DNA of 64,000 bases, from contig JAOFTV010000001.1 of the NCBI GenBank assembly GCA_028045305.1, positions 1 to 64,000 on the forward strand, given 5' to 3'. A model generated the notes under the pieces. That model worked only from the letters and a program-made list of their open reading frames with translations, did no database searches and was not told the origin of the DNA. Positions 28,017-35,076 of the stretch are shown here, one piece after another. Each line of letters starts with the position of its first letter. Within the stretch, counting starts at the first letter, position 1. Origin of the DNA: Opitutales bacterium (GTDB lineage Bacteria; Verrucomicrobiota; Verrucomicrobiia; Opitutales; Seribacteraceae). The position numbers were made by a program, and so were the translations under genes.

Positions 28017-29372
28017 ATGAAGCCCAATTTATTAATAGTTGATGATGAACCGCATACCCGTGAAGGTTTAGAATTAGCTTTAGAAGAAGATTTTGAAGTT
28101 TTTTCAGCAAGTTCTGCAAAGGAGGCTGAAATGGCTCTTCAAGAAGAAGAATTTCATGTAGTTTTAACCGACTTACGAATGCCGGGGCACTCAGGAATGA
28201 GTGTTATAGACCATGCAATTCGTTCTCCTTCCAATCCGTTGTGTATTATGATGACTGCTTATGGTGAAGTAGAAGTTGCTGTAGAGGCTATGAAGAGAGG
28301 TGCTTATGACTTTCTTCCTAAACCGGTAAACCTCGAACAGCTAGAACTTTTAATCAAGCGAGGCCTTAATGATAGAAAACCTAAGAAGGAAAAACCCAAT
28401 CAATCTCTAATTTCAAGATACAAACCTCAAGGGATCATGGGTAAATCCAAAACTCTAGAGGGTGTTCTTGAAAAGGTGCGTCTTGTGGGTCCATCCAAAA
28501 CGACAGTATTATTAGCCGGGGAAACCGGGACAGGAAAAGAATTATTTGCTCAAGCGATCCATCAAAACAGTGAATGTGCCCAGGGTCCATTTGTTCCTGT
28601 TCATTGTGCAGCATTACCTACGAATTTACTAGAGAGCGAACTCTTTGGTCATGAAAAAGGAGCTTTTACAGGTGCAGCCGAACGTCGGGTTGGTCGATTT
28701 GAGTCTGCAAATGGCGGAACCCTCTTCTTAGATGAAATTGGTGAAATTGATCTTTCGACACAGGTTAAATTGCTAAGATTCTTAGAGACAAAAACAATTG
28801 AACGCCTGGGTAGTTCCAAACCTTTAGAGCTCGATGTCAGGTTGGTCTGTGCAACCAATCGAAACCTTTTAGAAATGAGTCAAAATGGTGATTTTCGCGA
28901 CGATTTGTATTACCGTTTAAATGTTGTCACGATTGAGCTACCCCCTCTGCGCAATCGTGGAGAAGATCTTATAATTCTCTTAAATCACTTTATTTCTTCC
29001 TACTCTAAAGAAAATAGATTCAAACCACCACAGTTATCAGATGATGCCTTGACCGTTTTAAAAAATTACATATGGCCTGGAAATGTTCGTGAGCTTAGGA
29101 ATTTTTGCGAAAATCTAGTTGTTTTACATAGAGGAAAGTTAGTATCAACATATGACTTAGACCCTAGGTTTGCCCAGCTACCACCTAGCCAAGGTTCAAA
29201 AATAGACAAAGACAGTGCTTTGTTGTCTGTGGAAGAAAGTGAAAAACGTCTTTTGAGGAATGCTCTTCTTGAATCGAAGGGTAATCGGACAAAAGCAGCT
29301 CAAATTATGGGGATTAGCCGTCGAACTTTGCATAGAAAATTAGATCGTTGGCCTGAGGTAGACACTAAATAA
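28017..29372 (+). CDS. Sigma-54-dependent response regulator, NtrC family
   Basis: Transcription activator, 451 aa. The receiver domain (1-120) has the acidic DDEPH patch and the phospho-Asp in VVLTDLRMPG. The AAA+ domain has Walker A GETGTGKE, the sigma-54 contact loop GAFTGA (in ELFGHEKGAFTGA) and an arginine-finger region. A C-terminal Fis-type helix-turn-helix (NRTKAAQIMGISRRTLHRKL) follows. It pairs with the upstream kinase. No convincing -24/-12 promoter was recognised in the window, so its targets are unknown. Confidence 0.96.
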   Translation: MKPNLLIVDDEPHTREGLELALEEDFEVFSASSAKEAEMALQEEEFHVVLTDLRMPGHSGMSVIDHAIRSPSNPLCIMMTAYGEVEVAVEAMKRGAYDFLPKPVNLEQLELLIKRGLNDRKPKKEKPNQSLISRYKPQGIMGKSKTLEGVLEKVRLVGPSKTTVLLAGETGTGKELFAQAIHQNSECAQGPFVPVHCAALPTNLLESELFGHEKGAFTGAAERRVGRFESANGGTLFLDEIGEIDLSTQVKLLRFLETKTIERLGSSKPLELDVRLVCATNRNLLEMSQNGDFRDDLYYRLNVVTIELPPLRNRGEDLIILLNHFISSYSKENRFKPPQLSDDALTVLKNYIWPGNVRELRNFCENLVVLHRGKLVSTYDLDPRFAQLPPSQGSKIDKDSALLSVEESEKRLLRNALLESKGNRTKAAQIMGISRRTLHRKLDRWPEVDTK

Positions 29373-29396
29373 TAGCGTAGCTATATTTTGGGTAAT

Positions 29397-29471
<75 letters not shown>

Positions 29472-29481
29472 TCAAACTTTT

Positions 29482-29509
29482 AAAATAACATGATGAAGAA
29501 AACTGTCAA
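29482..29509 (-). promoter_or_regulatory. Promoter of tRNA-Asn
   Basis: On the reverse strand TTGACA (29509-29504) and TATTTT (29487-29482) are separated by 16 nt. The mature tRNA begins 10 nt after the -10 box, so transcription would start at or next to the first tRNA base. Confidence 0.7.
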
Positions 29510-29539
29510 TCCTCAGCATTTTTGAACTTATGTTTATAA

Positions 29540-29575
29540 CCAAAAAGGCAGCCACCTTTGCCCAGAGTGGCTGCC
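29540..29575 (-). terminator. Intrinsic terminator of the TonB-dependent receptor gene
   Basis: A perfect 9-bp stem GGCAGCCAC (29547-29555) / GTGGCTGCC (29567-29575) with an 11-nt loop. Read on the reverse strand it is followed by TTTTTGG (29546-29540). It lies about 70 nt past the receptor stop codon. Confidence 0.85.
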
Positions 29576-29646
29576 ATAGTTAGAGTCACCTGACTCGCCC
29601 GAGTTTTGGAGTTGATTCTAAACAAACAAATACAGATTAAATTATA

Positions 29647-31743
29647 TTAGAACTTACTTGTTATGGAGAGCATTGCGTTGATAGGTGCTCCGACTGATGC
29701 TTGGTGGTCTCCATGAGCATGGGGAAAATAAAGCTCGTCAGTAAGGTTTTCAATATTCAGCTGAATGCTAGTATTTTCAGAAAGTGCATAGGATGCACCT
29801 GCGTCTACACGGGTGTATTCTGGAAGCTTTTGCGTGCCACCTTCCTTAATATAACTTTCACCTTGGTTAATGATACCAAGATTCAACGCCAGGCGATCTG
29901 ACACAGTGAAGTTATTCCAAATGGAGAACGCATTTTCCGGTGTTTCTTTTAGACGATCACCATCTGATGCATGTGCATCAAGAATTGTGTAGCCTGCACT
30001 GATAAACCAACTCGAAGTTAAATTTCCACTCAACTGAAATTCAAAACCACTAATTTCAGAAGTACTCATGGTGGTGGTCAATGCACTTACATAAGTTGGT
30101 GCATTCTTCTCTACTTCAAAATAAGCTGCTGAAAAGGATAAGCCTACTGGTAAATCGTATCTTAACCCGAACTCTGTGTTTTCAAAAGTGTCAGGGTCTG
30201 TCTTATCTGCATTGCTATTTAGTTTGGCGTATTGGTCTTTTGCTTTCGGAGTAAAAGTTTCACTATAACTCGCATACACAGAGATTGCATCTGTGACATC
30301 AAAGATGAGACCTACTTTTGGAGAGATGGTATCATCGGAGTCAGAGACTGGTCCACCCCCAGAAACATCAACATCCATTTTATCAAATCTTGCTCCAAGT
30401 ATTAAATCAAGAGAATCGGTCAACGCGATCTCGTCGTTAATATAAAATGATAATACGTTAACATCGGCAAATGTATCATCTGCTTGATCGGCTCTATAAT
30501 TATTTACAGTTGTGTTGTTGCTAGCATTGACACCTACACCCCTCTTTAAATTAATTGGCCTATTAATACTGAAGACATCTTTGTCTGAATTATTGTTGTC
30601 TGACCAAGCTGCATTGAAACGATCATTGTCGTTGCTAACATCAAGGTATTCTAAACCAGCAATCCAATTGTGAACAAAACTGCCAGTCTCTAATTCTCCA
30701 ATGAGTTCATATTGAAATGTTGATGTTTTCCTTTTAGTAGTATCAACATATCCATCTAAAGTTACCGTATTTGCCGCTGCATCGTAAGCAGATGCGTAGA
30801 AATTTTGGTATAGTTTGTCGTGATCGCTGTAAGCAGCAGTAAAACGTCCCTTTAATGATTCGCTAAGCTTGTGCTCATAAATGGCTTTTAATATGTGAGC
30901 TTCATGAGTTGAGTAGTTTTCAGTAGGGTCACCAAAAACGATATCTTTTAGAGACTTCACTGGGTAACCATCGGCTCCAGTTGGAATACCTCGGTCGATA
31001 AAACGCTCTTGGTTTAGGTATTCATAGGAGAGATCGACAATGGAACCGTTACCAAAATCATATTTTAGTGTTGGGTTGGCACCAAATGAATTACCATAGT
31101 AAAAGTCACGATGGTTAGCCAGATCTTCGCCGAACATATTGAGTCGAAAAGCTGTATTTTCATCAATCTGAACATTGCGGTCTAATTGGATACCAAATTC
31201 ACCAAAACTATCTACGCTTCCAGATATTTCGGTAAAATCCTCACCAATTAAACCTTCTTTGGTGACGCGATTAATCATTCCATATGCACCACCAAAGCCT
31301 GAGGTAAGTGCATCGGGTCCGCGGAGGACTTCAACACTTTCAACATTATAAAGCGGGCGATAGTACTGTACATCATCACGAATACCATCTCTATATAAAT
31401 CCTGAGTTGTTCTGACCCCACGGATCACAGGAGCGTCGCGATGTCCTTCACCTTGCGAGTTAATAACTCCAGGAGTATAGTCAATGACATCACCGATGCT
31501 TTTTAAACCTTGTGCTTTAATTTGCTCGGCTGACATTACAGATATACTCCTTGGAATATCTTTAAGTTCCAAGGATGACTTTAAACCCGGAGATAATTTT
31601 TGTAATTCTTCTTTGGTGCCAACAACTCCGAGTGGTTCAAGTTCGCCGGATGCTTGTTCATCTGCGTATGCATTTATATGGAATGATGAGAGAGCAACGG
31701 CAACCATCGCCCTTGCCCATCTCTGCGACTTTAGTTTGTTCAT
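29647..31743 (-). CDS. TonB-dependent siderophore receptor
   Basis: Outer-membrane active transporter, probably for a ferric siderophore, 698 aa. A signal peptide ends near NAYA (residues ~24-27), a TonB-box-like segment (LGVVGT) follows, and the plug domain contains SISVMSAEQI, IDYTPGVI, VIRGVR, DGIRDD and VESVEVLRGPDAL. A 22-strand barrel follows, ending in the C-terminal Phe of SITSKF needed for Bam-mediated insertion. Two Fur-like boxes lie directly upstream and a terminator downstream. It stands alone, with no TonB/ExbBD or ABC transporter beside it. The substrate is inferred from the iron-type operator and family, not proven. Confidence 0.94.
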   Translation of the reverse strand: MNKLKSQRWARAMVAVALSSFHINAYADEQASGELEPLGVVGTKEELQKLSPGLKSSLELKDIPRSISVMSAEQIKAQGLKSIGDVIDYTPGVINSQGEGHRDAPVIRGVRTTQDLYRDGIRDDVQYYRPLYNVESVEVLRGPDALTSGFGGAYGMINRVTKEGLIGEDFTEISGSVDSFGEFGIQLDRNVQIDENTAFRLNMFGEDLANHRDFYYGNSFGANPTLKYDFGNGSIVDLSYEYLNQERFIDRGIPTGADGYPVKSLKDIVFGDPTENYSTHEAHILKAIYEHKLSESLKGRFTAAYSDHDKLYQNFYASAYDAAANTVTLDGYVDTTKRKTSTFQYELIGELETGSFVHNWIAGLEYLDVSNDNDRFNAAWSDNNNSDKDVFSINRPINLKRGVGVNASNNTTVNNYRADQADDTFADVNVLSFYINDEIALTDSLDLILGARFDKMDVDVSGGGPVSDSDDTISPKVGLIFDVTDAISVYASYSETFTPKAKDQYAKLNSNADKTDPDTFENTEFGLRYDLPVGLSFSAAYFEVEKNAPTYVSALTTTMSTSEISGFEFQLSGNLTSSWFISAGYTILDAHASDGDRLKETPENAFSIWNNFTVSDRLALNLGIINQGESYIKEGGTQKLPEYTRVDAGASYALSENTSIQLNIENLTDELYFPHAHGDHQASVGAPINAMLSITSKF

Positions 31744-31757
31744 AGGTAGGTCATTTT

Positions 31758-31803
31758 GTTGATACTGAGACTCAATCTCAGTTGATACTGAGACTCAATC
31801 TCA
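31758..31803 (-). promoter_or_regulatory. Tandem Fur-like operator of the TonB-dependent receptor
   Basis: A 23-nt unit is repeated perfectly head to tail (31758-31780 and 31781-31803). Each copy contains the dyad TGAGACTCAATCTCA (31766-31780 and 31789-31803), resembling the 7-1-7 Fur box TGAGAATnATTCTCA. The reverse-strand -35 TTGACA is at 31821-31816. With 17-nt spacing the -10 (TTGAGT, 31798-31793) would fall inside the distal box, so repressor binding would block polymerase. The proximal repeat ends 14 nt before the start codon. Confidence 0.7.
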
Positions 31804-31884
31804 ATAAAGGTGGGTTGTCAACTCACAAAATATTAATTATTAATCTATTAAAAATTTAGCTAAGATTAATGGTATCAAAGATGT

Positions 31885-32097
31885 TTGGATGATAAATTTT
31901 CCAGTTTAGAACGATACAAATGGTTTGTTGATTTGTTTAATATCGAGAAAGCAAAATGCCCGAAAAAGGATCAGCACGAGTATCCTAGAATGGTGATAAT
32001 GACACCAAAGACCCTTGAGTTTCTTTCTGCTCCCGTAACTGCTCTACCGAGGCAAAACAACCATGTTGACAGGATTGTGCTAAGGGTCACTATTTAA
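31885..32097 (+). CDS. Small ORF, doubtful
   Basis: An open frame of 70 codons between the receptor operator and tRNA-Arg. It is mostly hydrophilic, with one Cys and no signal peptide, and matches no family I recognise. Its 3' end contains the TTGACA and TATTTA elements of the tRNA-Arg promoter, which argues against conserved coding. It could equally be a gene remnant. Confidence 0.25.
   Translation: MDDKFSSLERYKWFVDLFNIEKAKCPKKDQHEYPRMVIMTPKTLEFLSAPVTALPRQNNHVDRIVLRVTI
32066..32096 (+). promoter_or_regulatory. Promoter of tRNA-Arg
   Basis: TTGACA (32066-32071) and TATTTA (32091-32096) are separated by 19 nt, somewhat long. The tRNA starts 10 nt after the -10 box, the same distance as at tRNA-Asn. 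Confidence 0.55.
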
Positions 32098-32106
32098 GGG
32101 GTATTT

Positions 32107-32181
32107 GCTCCTGTAGTTCAATGGATAGAACATTGGTCTCCGGAACCGAAGATCTGGGTTCGACTCCCAGCGGGAGCGCCA
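32107..32181 (+). tRNA. tRNA-Arg (anticodon CCG)
   Basis: Acceptor arm GCTCCTG / CGGGAGC (one G-T pair), anticodon stem TTGGT/ACCGA with loop CTCCGGA giving anticodon CCG, T-arm CTGGG-TTCGACT-CCCAG. The discriminator G and CCA are encoded. It reads CGG arginine codons. Confidence 0.95.
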
Positions 32182-32509
32182 GTCTCAATCAGCGTTGTAG
32201 CCTGTTGTCTTTAAAAGCGAATTATTGTTAAACTAGTTACATCCCCCAGTTTAAAGGGATGCATTAAGCATAACTAAAAGAGAAGTAATTGTAATATGTT
32301 TCAATTCAAGTTTGGGTGAGTTTGTTGGATCCCCCGACAAAACTTTCTTCCAATCGAATTAATGTAGTTTTATGTAGGTGTATAATATAAGATAAAATCC
32401 ATTAATAAAGCTTGATAAAATCATTAATATACTTATAAGATGTGGTGATATTTCCTTACTCCATTTTATGTAAGTGCATTTATTTTAATAATCACAACCA
32501 TTTACATAA
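32182..32509 (+). other. AT-rich non-coding stretch with a fragment of the downstream gene
   Basis: 328 bases with no supportable gene. It holds a short stem CATCCC (32240-32245) / GGGATG (32256-32261). At 32343-32366 it carries a near-copy of the 3' coding part of the CDP-alcohol phosphatidyltransferase gene that follows. The remainder is very AT-rich with in-frame stops in all frames. Confidence 0.5.
32343..32366 (+). repeat. Direct repeat, upstream copy
   Basis: 24 nt beginning CTTTCTTCCAATC and identical to 33107-33130 except for one base (G for C at the 14th position). In the same reading phase it encodes LSSNRINV, against LSSNPINV in the phosphatidyltransferase C-terminus. It looks like a remnant of a duplicated copy. 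Confidence 0.75.
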
Positions 32510-32686
32510 AAAATTAATACCTCTGATCATCAAAGGCCTTCAAGAAAGTCAACAAGTTCTACTGAGCCTCCTCTCCCAACTATAGTTTCTTTTTTTTGGG
32601 ACATTCCCAATTTATGTTCCTTTGCGGGCTTAGCTTGTTCGGGAATAGCAATTTATGCTTCGATTCATGCTGCTTTCTATGTAGCT
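32510..32686 (+). other. In-frame N-terminal extension of the CDP-alcohol phosphatidyltransferase without a canonical start
   Basis: Upstream of the ATG at 32687 the frame stays open back to a TAA at 32507. The segment from 32603 translates as IPNLCSFAGLACSGIAIYA, the family's typical first-helix sequence, so it was part of the gene. It contains no in-frame ATG, GTG, TTG or CTG. Either a rare start such as ATT is used, or the true start was lost by mutation or a frameshift; a run of eight T's lies at 32590-32597. Confidence 0.6.
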
Positions 32687-33199
32687 ATGGTTGGTATGAT
32701 TTGGGCAGTTGCATTCGATTGGGCGGATGGACTTATTGCCAGAGGGATGAGTGGTCGAAATGAAATGCAAGGGAAGTTTGGAGCACAGCTGGATGTTTTA
32801 ATAGACATTGTCAGTTATGGGGTTACGCCTGCAATCTTAATTGCATGCTACGGTGGATTTGAAGTTGAATTTCTTACGGTTGCTTTATTTCTTCTTTTTG
32901 CGAGTGCCTTGAGGTTAAGTTATTTTAGTGTTTTTGGGCTCTCTGGTGGAAGTCACTACACAGGTTTGGCGCTCGATAATAACAATATTTTTTTAGCCTT
33001 CATCTTTATTTTCGAAGGGTGGATCGGCGAATCATTTTCAATGATTTTACTACTACTAAGTTTACTCATTGCTGTTCTTAATATTTCTCAAATCAAAACC
33101 CCAAAGCTTTCTTCCAATCCAATTAATGTATATTTACTAGGAAGTTATACCGTTTTAATTACCTGTTTTTTTTATTGGAAGCAATCCAATCAAATTTAG
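32687..33199 (+). CDS. CDP-alcohol phosphatidyltransferase, PssA-like
   Basis: Inner-membrane enzyme that transfers a phosphatidyl or phospho-alcohol group from a CDP-activated donor. From the first ATG it has 170 aa, but the family N-terminus continues upstream (see 32510-32686). The catalytic signature DWADGLIAR followed by GAQLDVLID is intact, with a linker four residues longer than the usual eight. DIVSYGVTPAIL resembles phosphatidylserine synthases, and about five hydrophobic helices follow. A cytidylyltransferase gene begins 9 nt downstream, suggesting a CTP-dependent head-group pathway. The exact alcohol is unknown. Confidence 0.82.
   Translation: MVGMIWAVAFDWADGLIARGMSGRNEMQGKFGAQLDVLIDIVSYGVTPAILIACYGGFEVEFLTVALFLLFASALRLSYFSVFGLSGGSHYTGLALDNNNIFLAFIFIFEGWIGESFSMILLLLSLLIAVLNISQIKTPKLSSNPINVYLLGSYTVLITCFFYWKQSNQI
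33107..33130 (+). repeat. Direct repeat, copy inside the phosphatidyltransferase gene
   Basis: Second copy of the 24-nt repeat seen at 32343-32366, 764 nt downstream, coding LSSNPINV near the protein's C-terminus. One mismatch separates the two. Confidence 0.75.
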
Positions 33200-33208
33200 G
33201 TCAATTAC

Positions 33209-33661
33209 ATGGTCATTTACACAGTAGGCACATTTGATTTATTACATGTTGGGCATTTGGCCTTATTGGAGTATTGTAAAACTTTGGGGGACACAGTAGC
33301 CGTTGGAGTTGGTTCAGATAGCGTGGTAAGTTCTTACAAACCCAACCTGCCTATTATCCCGCTGGAGGAACGAATGGAAATGTTGAGGGCCTTGAAATGC
33401 GTGGATATTGTACGACCTTATTATGAATTGGAATATGTTTCAGGTTGCGAAGAATTGAAGCCAGATGTTTTTGTTATTGGAGAGGACTGGGGAAACAATA
33501 CCCATAACCTTGATGTGGAGGCATACCTCTACAAAGAAGGAAAGAAACTCATCCAAGTCTGTTATAATCCCCGTACATCTTCCTCGAAGATCAAACAAAA
33601 TGTGATCGATCAATCTCACCGGGGGGAAATTTTGGCTCAGGGAATTTCTTTAAATGAATGA
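33209..33661 (+). CDS. Cytidylyltransferase, glycerol-3-phosphate/phosphoethanolamine type
   Basis: Nucleotidyltransferase that activates a phospho-alcohol with CTP, 150 aa. YTVGTFDLLHVGHLALLE contains the HxGH motif, and RTSSSKIK at residues ~130-137 is the second nucleotide-binding (ISTT-like) motif. It resembles TagD and the ECT/CCT catalytic core. It is in tight tandem with the phosphatidyltransferase, so both probably act in one Kennedy-like route to a phospholipid or a CDP-linked polar group. The substrate is not decided by sequence. Confidence 0.88.
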   Translation: MVIYTVGTFDLLHVGHLALLEYCKTLGDTVAVGVGSDSVVSSYKPNLPIIPLEERMEMLRALKCVDIVRPYYELEYVSGCEELKPDVFVIGEDWGNNTHNLDVEAYLYKEGKKLIQVCYNPRTSSSKIKQNVIDQSHRGEILAQGISLNE

Positions 33662-34308
33662 AATTTCTGTCCATTTAGCATTTATATTTTCATATTTCTA
33701 GTTTCCATTCGTTTTGGATAAATTTAGATTAAAAGTAAGAAAAAAGAGTTAGTTTATTTTTGTGGAAAGTAGATAGATGTGGGAGAAAAGCAATCATACC
33801 CATGGTTCTGGATGGGTTATGCAAGTGCTTTAGGACTGAGTTCGTTCACAACCTTTGCTTGCCAAGGGTTATGGCCTTTCTTTAATTACGGCAGGTTTGC
33901 GGTAATCGATTTATTGATGCAGTTGCCATTTCCGTTTTCCAGTTTTGCTTGCAAAAGTTTTTCAGCAATTGGCTTTTCTAATATCCATCCCAAAGCCTCT
34001 AAAGCATCGAGTCTTTGCTTTCAATGTTGTTTATTTCGGTAACGAGTCGGTCTTGATCTTCCATCCTAAATACAAGTGCTTTGGAAGTTAAAGTAAGAAT
34101 ATTTTCAAAGATTGCTGCCAACTTTTTAGTTTATGCACCTGATATTGGAACCTGTGAAGCAAGAGGAGAAATTTGGACTGCTGGAGCACCTCGACCAGTT
34201 CGCTAAGACATTATTTAACTCGTGGACTCTGAGATAGCCAGGCCGTAGAAATTAAAAATAATTTTATCGATTTGCTAAAACTGCCTAAATTTATTTTCTG
34301 AAAAGGGT
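33662..34308. other. Gene-poor segment with a decayed reading frame
   Basis: 647 bases with no intact convincing gene. The plus-strand GTG frame 33779-34042 looks like an antisense shadow. On the reverse strand, protein-like sequence is broken by stops and a frameshift (see 33886-34121). A promoter for the DUF3050 gene probably lies near its 3' end but was not identified. Confidence 0.45.
33886..34121 (-). pseudogene. Possible frameshifted remnant of a small helical protein gene
   Basis: Read on the reverse strand from 34121, the frame encodes KALVFRMEDQDRLVTEINN and stops at 33999. A second frame, one base shifted, continues from about 34008 as DALEALGWILEKPIAEKLLQ and ends at 33886. The two halves together read like one amphipathic helical protein of about 78 residues. 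More protein-like sequence lies upstream beyond an in-frame TAA (34133-34131). No family was recognised. It may be a decayed gene, or chance. Confidence 0.3.
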
Positions 34309-35076
34309 ATGATAACAGTTAATGATAACTTGCTAAGAAAGTTGGAAAAACACCCAGTTTTTGAATCTTTAAGAAACCTCCAAGATTTGAGAGTTTTCAT
34401 GGAGCACCACGTTTTTGCTGTTTGGGATTTTATGTCTTTGCTGAAATCACTTCAGGAAAAAATTGCTCCACATGGGTCCCCGTGGTTACCTAGTCCTAAC
34501 CCTCAGGTGGTTCGTTTAGTGAATGAGATTGTATTGGAAGAGGAATCGGATGTAGCGAGCCCTAAAAATTCTCAGGATTTTGCAAGTCATTTCGAAATTT
34601 ATTTAAAGTCGATGAAAGAAGTAGCAGCATCTAGTCGACAGATAGATGCTTTTTTGGATTTGGTCAGAGCAGAGGGGATTACAACTGCCCTTGAAGGTGA
34701 TCAAATTCCTAAATCTATGAAAAAGTTTATGGCGTCAACTTTTCGTGTCATTGAATCCGGGAAACCTCACGAAATAGCGGCATCTTTTGCTTACGGTCGG
34801 GAAAATTTGGTTCCCTTAATGTTCCTTAAAATATTGGAAAGTTGCCAGGTTAGTGCCACTCAAGCACCTCTGTTTCATTATTACCTGAAGAGACATGCCC
34901 ACTTAGATGGTGAACAACACGGGCCTATGGCTGAAAAACTGGTTATGGCACTGACTGATGGAGACCCCCAAAAAGAACAGGAGGCTCGTGAAGCTACTGA
35001 AAGTAGTATTATATCAAGAATCCAAATGTGGGACGAAGTTTTACTTGAGATGCCTAAAAACCCAATTGTAGCTTAA
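34309..35076 (+). CDS. DUF3050 protein, heme-oxygenase-like fold
   Basis: 255 aa, matching the DUF3050 family, which belongs to the heme-oxygenase-like superfamily of all-helical proteins. Conserved stretches visible are FMEHHVFAVWDFMSLLKSLQ, VNEIVLEEESD and HAHLDGEQHGPMA. Possible metal ligands are Glu/His in the first, Glu in the second, and the His-x2-Asp-x3-His arrangement in the third. No signal peptide or membrane segment is present, so it is cytosolic. It overlaps the convergent mutarotase gene by the shared TTAA at the stop codons. Biochemical role is unknown. Confidence 0.85.
   Translation: MITVNDNLLRKLEKHPVFESLRNLQDLRVFMEHHVFAVWDFMSLLKSLQEKIAPHGSPWLPSPNPQVVRLVNEIVLEEESDVASPKNSQDFASHFEIYLKSMKEVAASSRQIDAFLDLVRAEGITTALEGDQIPKSMKKFMASTFRVIESGKPHEIAASFAYGRENLVPLMFLKILESCQVSATQAPLFHYYLKRHAHLDGEQHGPMAEKLVMALTDGDPQKEQEAREATESSIISRIQMWDEVLLEMPKNPIVA

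Noticed and set aside
33779-34042. Plus-strand ORF of 87 codons starting at GTG
   Set aside because: The sequence lacks a recognisable pattern and lies antisense to more protein-like reverse-strand sequence, so it is treated as a shadow.
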